Shown piece by piece: positions 13,136 to 17,307 of a stretch of DNA of 17,307 nucleotides (the stretch's first letter is position 1; each line of letters starts with the position of its first letter). A program made the position numbers and the translations under genes. The notes below the pieces were generated by a model. It worked only from the letters and a program-made list of their open reading frames with translations, made no database searches and was not told the origin of the DNA. Where the stretch lies: contig UQWG01000041.1 of assembly GCA_900544645.1 (NCBI GenBank), positions 1-17,307 on the forward strand, written 5' to 3'. This stretch comes from an uncultured Collinsella sp. Lineage in GTDB: Bacteria > Actinomycetota > Coriobacteriia > Coriobacteriales > Coriobacteriaceae.

Positions 13136-13573
13136 CTACTTGCGAGAATTGCTCAGCTTATTGATCAGCGCCTCGAGACGCTCGCCGTCCTCGGCCGTCT
13201 GGGCAATAACCAAAATCGTATCGTTGCCGGCAAGCGAGCCAAGCACATCGGGCAACTCTGCCGCATCAACGGCGGCGGCGATGCCGGAAGCCGTGCCAGG
13301 CTGAGCCTTGATCATAACCAGATTATCGGTACGCAAAACGCCCGTTACGAGCTCGGAAACCATACGCTGCAGGTGCAGGTCCTCTGCCAGAACATAGATG
13401 CCCTCAGGGAGCTTACGCAGCCCCATATCGGCAATATCGCGAGAGACAGTCGCCTGCGTGCAATCAAAGCCCATAGCACGGAGCTCATCGACCAGCACGC
13501 GCTGCGTGCGGACGTCCTTATTGCGCACAATATCTCTAATGGCATCCTGGCGCCCATTGCGTTTTTTAGCCAT
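13136..13573 (-). CDS. argR: arginine repressor
   Basis: The 145-residue protein has the ArgR layout. An N-terminal winged helix-turn-helix carries TQATVSRDIADMGLRKL (39-55), where the SRD helix contacts the operator. The C-terminal domain shows GTASGIAAAVD (93-103) and LAGNDTILVI (114-123); in the family these form the arginine pocket and hexamer interface. With arginine bound it represses arginine biosynthesis and may activate catabolism. The start at 13573 (MAKKRNGRQDA) follows GAGAGAGGG; the frame extends to 13606 but lacks a site. No arginine biosynthesis gene is in this window. Upstream palindromes (13607-13699) suggest autoregulation. It points the same way as the glycosyltransferase 132 bases upstream. 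Confidence 0.95.
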   Translation of the reverse strand: MAKKRNGRQDAIRDIVRNKDVRTQRVLVDELRAMGFDCTQATVSRDIADMGLRKLPEGIYVLAEDLHLQRMVSELVTGVLRTDNLVMIKAQPGTASGIAAAVDAAELPDVLGSLAGNDTILVIAQTAEDGERLEALINKLSNSRK

Positions 13574-13606
13574 ACAAACCCTCTCTCCAAAAGATGGCGG
13601 AGACAA

Positions 13607-13640
13607 TCAATCAGTGATTGAATAGTTTAACGCTATTTGA
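13607..13640. promoter_or_regulatory. operator-like palindromes in the argR 5' region
   Basis: A perfect 15-bp palindrome TCAATCAGTGATTGA (13607-13621) is followed by TGAATAG...CTATTTGA (13619-13640, AATAG/CTATT arms), which loosely resembles an ARG box. Both lie between the probable argR transcription start and its ribosome binding site. Confidence 0.45.
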
Positions 13641-13661
13641 AGGCTTTTGTGTATAAGAACG

Positions 13662-13699
13662 CATTTCGAAACAATTCTATGCAAATTTGTTTCGAAATG
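13662..13699. repeat. 13-bp perfect inverted repeat between argR and the glycosyltransferase gene
   Basis: CATTTCGAAACAA (13662-13674) and TTGTTTCGAAATG (13687-13699) are exact reverse complements with a 12-base spacer. Each arm contains the palindrome TTTCGAAA. It is AT-rich with no T-run, so it looks more like an operator over the argR promoter (TATACA, 13650-13655 on the minus strand) than a terminator. Confidence 0.65.
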
Positions 13700-13705
13700 A
13701 GCCGT

Positions 13706-14746
13706 TTAGGCGGTTTTTGCGCCCGTCCGGTTAAGAAAAGCTGCCAGATGCGTACACATCACGCAGCGCGCGGGCTTGGCGCTGGCGATCGGCCCAAACA
13801 ACAGACCGAGTCCCCGATGGTTGTCCTTGAGCGCGGCGACCATCTGACGGGTTCGAGGCGCCTCGAGCATATCACGCATGCGGGCGGAACGCTCAATTGA
13901 CGACACCCCATGCGGGCTCAGACACAAATTCTCGATGCAGGCGACCAGTCCGGCAAAGTAGAACTTTTGGCTTGCCAGCTTGAGCCGACCACCGCTATCT
14001 GCTTCCGAGAGTGAGTCCGCAAGCTCGTCGAGCGCTCGAGTGTCATCGGATATCCTGGCATACATGGTGGGATCAAAGGCATCTGTAAGCTTAGGTGCCA
14101 CCGCGTGGAAACAAGCGTCGCCGCAGCCGGACACGAATCGTGCCTGCGAGAGCGCATAAGCCATAAACTCAACCGTACGGTACGCCTTGCCGCGCGACAG
14201 GCATGCCTCAAACAGCGAGCGGCTGTACATCACGCCAGAGGTCTGAGCGACTAGGCCGCCTAAAATCAACTGAGGCAGCCCAGTCACCATAGAAGACTCG
14301 TCTTCTATGGCAATAGAGGTAGCATCCAAGACGCGCGAATGGCGCTCTCGATGTGCATCATAGCGGTCGAGCGACACCGTGGGGAACACCATGTCTGCCG
14401 CTGTATCGCACGCGATATCGACCATCTTGGAAAGGGACTGCGGAGCAAGCCACTCATCGGCGTTCATAGCGATGATTTGAGAGCCACGCGAGGCAGCAAA
14501 ACCGGCACGAAGACAAGCACCGCGCTTCGCGTCCTCGACGTCAATCAAATCAATATGGATGTCCCTGCCGGCAGCAACCTGAAGCGAATGGCGCACACCG
14601 GGCGCAGCATCGCGGCAGACAACGACAATCTGCAAATCGTAGAGGTCTTGGTTCTGGATACTCTCGAGTGCACGCATCGCATAGCTGGGCGAACCTTCTA
14701 CCACAAGGATCACCGAAAGTCGCGGATGCGAGCCACGTCGAACCAA
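13706..14746 (-). CDS. GT2-like (GT-A fold) glycosyltransferase
   Basis: The 346-residue protein opens RLSVILVVEGSPSYAMRALESI, the nucleotide-binding start of family 2 glycosyltransferases. LQIVVVCRDAAPG and CLRAGFAASRGSQIIAMNADEWLAP follow. The last is the usual DXD region, reading N95-A96-D97-E98 here rather than DxDD. Such enzymes transfer a sugar from a nucleotide donor to surface polysaccharides or lipids; substrate and acceptor are unknown. No membrane segment is evident in the C-terminal half. The start is a TTG at 14746, with AGAGGA about 10 bases upstream and no in-frame ATG near the conserved beginning. A 13-codon open frame ends one base before it. The gene seems isolated from any polysaccharide cluster. 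A weakened metal motif could mean an inactive or unusual enzyme. Confidence 0.75.
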   Translation of the reverse strand: MVRRGSHPRLSVILVVEGSPSYAMRALESIQNQDLYDLQIVVVCRDAAPGVRHSLQVAAGRDIHIDLIDVEDAKRGACLRAGFAASRGSQIIAMNADEWLAPQSLSKMVDIACDTAADMVFPTVSLDRYDAHRERHSRVLDATSIAIEDESSMVTGLPQLILGGLVAQTSGVMYSRSLFEACLSRGKAYRTVEFMAYALSQARFVSGCGDACFHAVAPKLTDAFDPTMYARISDDTRALDELADSLSEADSGGRLKLASQKFYFAGLVACIENLCLSPHGVSSIERSARMRDMLEAPRTRQMVAALKDNHRGLGLLFGPIASAKPARCVMCTHLAAFLNRTGAKTA

Positions 14747-14747
14747 G

Positions 14748-14789
14748 TTATCCGTCCTCTCGACAGCAATGAATCAAACCGTGGTTCAT
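14748..14789 (-). CDS. possible 13-codon leader ORF coupled to the glycosyltransferase gene
   Basis: ATG at 14789 preceded by GGGGTG opens a frame coding MNHGLIHCCREDG. Its TAA ends one base before the TTG start of the glycosyltransferase. The arrangement would allow reinitiation at the non-ATG start. No family similarity is recognised and it may be chance. Confidence 0.25.
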   Translation of the reverse strand: MNHGLIHCCREDG

Positions 14790-14907
14790 GGTACACCCCG
14801 GCAATAAAAGCAATGAGACACCGGTTGCACTGCACGCCAAGAACAGATGTTGCACACGCGCAGCCCACAGATGACAGGTGCCGACGAACGGCGCGTCGAG
14901 CCCTCCC

Positions 14908-15732
14908 CTAGTCGAGCACGACAAGCTCGGCGGGATCGTAATCCACGCCCATAAACGTAAGGCCGCAGGCAGGAGCCGTGGGGCCCGCAGCGGTACGATC
15001 GCAAGCATCGATGACCTCGCGCATCCACTCGGGTTCACGGCGATGCATGCCAATCTCGACAAGCGTGCCAACGATCGTACGGACCATCGAATGCAGAAAC
15101 GCATTGCCCTCGATGGTAAACGTCAGGATGTCCTCGCCAAACGCAACCTCATGGCCAAACTCGGCGCGCATCACGCAGCGATGCGTGGGCTTGCCAACGG
15201 CAGAGGCAACCTTGCAAAAGCTTTTAAAGTCCTGCTCGCCCAAAAGCGCAGGGCAGGCGGCCGCCATCGCATCGACGTCGAGGGGATAGCGATGCCACCA
15301 CACAGCACCGCGTGACAGCACGGGCCGCGTATCACGATCGGCAATGCGATAGGTGTAAGTGCGAGAGCGCGCGTCAAAGCGTGCAGAAAAGCCTTTACGA
15401 GCCCTGTAGACCTCGTTTATGGCGATGTCTTTGGGCAGCAGGGCATCCATAGCCCGCAGCCACCTACGGCGCGTCAAGGCGAGCTCAGCGTCCGTTACGG
15501 GCACACTAATGTACTGCGCCACCGCATGCACGCCGGCATCGGTGCGCCCTGCGCACGTCAGGTCGATCGGACGGCGCAGGAGCGTCTCGATAGCGCGGCG
15601 CAGCTCGCCCGCAACCGTCGTCTGGCCAGGCTGCTCGGCAAAGCCGCTATAGGACGAGCCATCGTATGCCACGCGGAAAACGAGCGTGGCATCGAGCTCT
15701 GGAATCGAATTGAAATCAGACGGCGCAGTCAT
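14908..15732 (-). CDS. truA: tRNA pseudouridine(38-40) synthase
   Basis: The 274-residue enzyme isomerises uridines 38-40 in the anticodon stem-loop of tRNAs. The catalytic motif CAGRTDAGVHA is present with the essential Asp65. Also seen are RVAYDGSSYSGF near the N-terminus, RTYTYRI, and FLHSMVRTIVGTLVEIG near the C-terminus, all typical of TruA; length is normal. The start at 15732 (MTAPSDF) follows GGGAGC at 5 bases; a TTG five codons upstream has no such site. It follows rplQ as in many Gram-positive alpha operons, but an efficient terminator lies between, so read-through or its own promoter would be needed. Confidence 0.95.
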   Translation of the reverse strand: MTAPSDFNSIPELDATLVFRVAYDGSSYSGFAEQPGQTTVAGELRRAIETLLRRPIDLTCAGRTDAGVHAVAQYISVPVTDAELALTRRRWLRAMDALLPKDIAINEVYRARKGFSARFDARSRTYTYRIADRDTRPVLSRGAVWWHRYPLDVDAMAAACPALLGEQDFKSFCKVASAVGKPTHRCVMRAEFGHEVAFGEDILTFTIEGNAFLHSMVRTIVGTLVEIGMHRREPEWMREVIDACDRTAAGPTAPACGLTFMGVDYDPAELVVLD

Positions 15733-15767
15733 GGGCGCTCCCAACAAACAGGCAATGGCATTTCGAC

Positions 15768-15798
15768 AAAAAAAGAGGGGTACGCGAACGTACCCCTC
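15768..15798 (-). terminator. Rho-independent terminator of the rpoA-rplQ operon
   Basis: On the minus strand GAGGGGTACG and CGTACCCCTC form a perfect 10-bp stem on a TTCG tetraloop, followed by seven T. Located 27 bases past the rplQ stop. Confidence 0.95.
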
Positions 15799-15824
15799 GA
15801 ATATAGCCTATGCAGACGGATTGT

Positions 15825-16292
15825 CTACTCAGCGGTCTCCTCAGCAGGAGCCTCCTCGACGGCCTCGACCTTCTTAGGAGCAGCGGCCTTCTTGGGGGCC
15901 GGAGCAGCCTTCTTGGCCTTAGGCGTGCAAGGCTCGGTGACGAGCTCCATAATAACGATGGGAGCGTTGTCGCCCTTGCGGTTGCCGAGCTTCATGATGC
16001 GGGTGTAACCGCCGTTGCGGTCCTGCCACATGCCCTGGGCAGCCTTGTCGAAGATCTCGGCAACGAGCTGCTTATCGCCGAGCTTGGCGATAGCCAGACG
16101 ACGAGAGTGCAGGTCGCCCTTCTTGGCCCAAGTGATGATCGGGTCGACGACCGAACGCAGCGCCTTAGCGCGGGTCTCGGTGGTCTTGATGCGGTCGTTC
16201 TCGAAGAGGGCCTTAGCAAGGCTCTTCTTCATGGCCTTGGTGTGGCTCGCATCGGTGCCGAGCTTCAGGCCCTTCTTAACGTTGTGACGCAT
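15825..16292 (-). CDS. rplQ: 50S ribosomal protein L17 (bL17) with C-terminal extension
   Basis: The 155-residue protein opens MRHNVKKGLKLGTDASHTKA and continues LFENDRIKTTETRAKALRSV, GGYTRIMKLGNRKGDNAPIVIMELV. This is the complete L17 core, which ends near residue 118; L17 binds 23S rRNA near the exit tunnel. About 37 further residues form a Lys/Ala/Pro-rich stretch turning acidic (VEAVEEAPAEETAE). GAGGAG lies 10 bases before the ATG. It sits 30 bases downstream of rpoA and is clearly co-transcribed. The tail type matches that on L31 in this window. Confidence 0.97.
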   Translation of the reverse strand: MRHNVKKGLKLGTDASHTKAMKKSLAKALFENDRIKTTETRAKALRSVVDPIITWAKKGDLHSRRLAIAKLGDKQLVAEIFDKAAQGMWQDRNGGYTRIMKLGNRKGDNAPIVIMELVTEPCTPKAKKAAPAPKKAAAPKKVEAVEEAPAEETAE

Positions 16293-16322
16293 GGTCTAGT
16301 TTCTCCTCAAATATGCGAAGCA

Positions 16323-17264
16323 TTAAGCCTTCAGGCTCAGGCCCATGGACTCAAGCTTGTCCTTCACTTCCTCGATCGACTTAACACCGAAGTTACGGAT
16401 GTTGAGCAGATCGTTCTCCGAGAACTCAACGAGCTGACGGACCGAGTGAATGCTGGCGCGCTTAAGGCAGTTGTAGGAACGGACGGAAAGGTCCAGATCC
16501 TCGATCTGCTTGTCCAGCTCGGCGTTGTCGTTGGTGACCTCGGGAGCGAAGATCGAAGCCTCCTCCTCGACCTCGGGGGTCTCGGCAAGGTTCATAAAGG
16601 CGGCCATATGCTGGTTGATGATATTGGCAGCCTGGACCACGGCGTCGCGCGGGGCGATGGAGCCGTTGGTCTCGATCTCGAGGACAAGGCGGTCGTAGTC
16701 GGTGTGCTGACCGACACGGCAAGCCTCAACGAGTTTGGCGCAACGGGAAACCGGCGAGTACAGCGAGTCGACGTGGATCACACCGATGGGATCGTTGTCG
16801 CGCTTGTTGGCCTCGCCAGAAACATAGCCGCGGCCATAGCCGATGCGCATGCTCATGGTGAGATGGCCACCCTCGGTGAGCGTAGCGATGTGCTGCTCGG
16901 GGTTAACCAACTCAAACTCGGACGGAATAAAGAAGTCCGCACCGGTGACCTCGCAGGGGCCGTCAACCGAGATGGTGGCGGTCGCCTCGTCGGTCGTGCC
17001 GAGAGCCCTGAAGACAAGACCCTTGACATTCAGGACGATGTCGGTGACATCCTCGACCATGTTAGGGATGGTCATGAACTCGTGCTGCGCACCATCGATC
17101 TGAATAGCCTCGACGGCGGCACCCTCGAGCGAGGACAGAAGAACGCGACGAAGGGAGTTACCCAGCGTATCGCCGTAACCACGCTCGAGCGGCTCGACGG
17201 AGACACGAGCAGACGTCTCGTTGATCTCTTCGACCTGAACCTGAGGCCTAATGAATTCTGACAT
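16323..17264 (-). CDS. rpoA: DNA-directed RNA polymerase subunit alpha
   Basis: The 313-residue subunit begins MSEFIRPQVQVEEINETSAR. The N-terminal domain (about 1-230) carries the dimerisation and assembly signature GNSLRRVLLSSLEGAAV (35-51) and GYGRGYVSGEANK. An acidic linker leads to the C-terminal domain (about 245-313: LSVRSYNCLKRASIHSVRQL, LLNIRNFGVKSIEEVKDKL), which binds UP elements and activators. Length is normal. GGAGG lies 6 bases before the ATG. It follows what looks like rpsD and precedes rplQ, the conserved alpha-operon order. Confidence 0.98.
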   Translation of the reverse strand: MSEFIRPQVQVEEINETSARVSVEPLERGYGDTLGNSLRRVLLSSLEGAAVEAIQIDGAQHEFMTIPNMVEDVTDIVLNVKGLVFRALGTTDEATATISVDGPCEVTGADFFIPSEFELVNPEQHIATLTEGGHLTMSMRIGYGRGYVSGEANKRDNDPIGVIHVDSLYSPVSRCAKLVEACRVGQHTDYDRLVLEIETNGSIAPRDAVVQAANIINQHMAAFMNLAETPEVEEEASIFAPEVTNDNAELDKQIEDLDLSVRSYNCLKRASIHSVRQLVEFSENDLLNIRNFGVKSIEEVKDKLESMGLSLKA

Positions 17265-17296
17265 GTATTACCTCCAGCCTCAGCAGCCCGGATGGA

Positions 17297-17307
17297 CTAC
17301 TTAGAGT
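17297..17307 (-). CDS. rpsD: last codons of an upstream gene, probably ribosomal protein S4 (cut by window edge)
   Basis: Only Ser-Lys-stop and two bases of a preceding codon are in the window. S4 commonly ends Tyr-Ser-Lys or Tyr-Ser-Arg, the two partial bases fit a Tyr codon, and rpsD normally precedes rpoA. The stop is 32 bases upstream of the rpoA start. Assignment rests mainly on operon order. Confidence 0.5.

Noticed and set aside
14908..15104. extension of the mini-ORF upstream into truA (14748-15104 frame)
   Set aside because: The upstream part is an out-of-frame reading of truA; only the last 13 codons after a plausible ribosome binding site merit mention.
15810..17261. 483-codon plus-strand open frame over rplQ and rpoA
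   Set aside because: Antisense shadow of two certain genes, with Leu/Val/Asp-rich composition produced by reverse reading; no family similarity.

Overview
The window looks like a chromosomal segment of a GC-rich Gram-positive actinobacterium, most likely class Coriobacteriia and Collinsella-like. This is inferred from the high-GC codon use, the character of the proteins (citrate synthase, L31 and L17 with Ala/Lys/Glu-rich tails, U32 protease family) and the GGGGACG-type intergenic repeats. No database search was possible. I saw no phage, plasmid, transposase, CRISPR, tRNA or rRNA.

Layout. 1-235 (-) is the start of secA. 236-542 holds short repeats and the rpmE terminator. 543-968 (-) is rpmE (L31) with a structured leader. 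1275-3058 (+) carries an ACT-domain regulator followed by citrate synthase, closed by a strong terminator. 3146-3988 (+) and 4096-4890 (-) are two convergent Cof-type HAD phosphatases. 5097-6917 (-) is adenine deaminase with a hairpin-plus-T6 leader. 6918-7302 is a repeat-rich spacer with a 99-bp imperfect palindrome. 7303-8514 (-) is tyrS and 8611-10581 (-) a U32-family protein. 10744-12942 (+) is a class A penicillin-binding protein with a low-complexity tail. 13136-13573 (-) is argR with operator-like palindromes upstream. 13706-14746 (-) is a GT2-like glycosyltransferase. 14908-17307 (-) is the end of the alpha ribosomal operon: the last codons of a gene that fits rpsD, then rpoA, rplQ and truA.

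Most genes are housekeeping: protein export, translation, transcription, cell-wall synthesis, purine salvage, entry to the TCA cycle or glutamate synthesis, and arginine control. The accessory content is in the spacers. A modular repeat family occurs at 3985-4032, 4048-4094, 5053-5102 and 7082-7130. It has fixed GGGGACGTTC and GGGACAC cores and an exchangeable palindrome, ACTAGT in two elements and CCGGC-centred in the other two. Two genes take their stop codon from inside such a repeat and a third stops 2 bp from one. A second short repeat occurs at 432-465 and 7044-7077.

Regulatory candidates are a 13-bp hairpin that buries the Shine-Dalgarno sequence of the second HAD gene, an attenuator-like hairpin in the ade leader, two hairpins in the rpmE leader, and stacked palindromes upstream of argR. 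All of these are read by eye; promoter calls are tentative.
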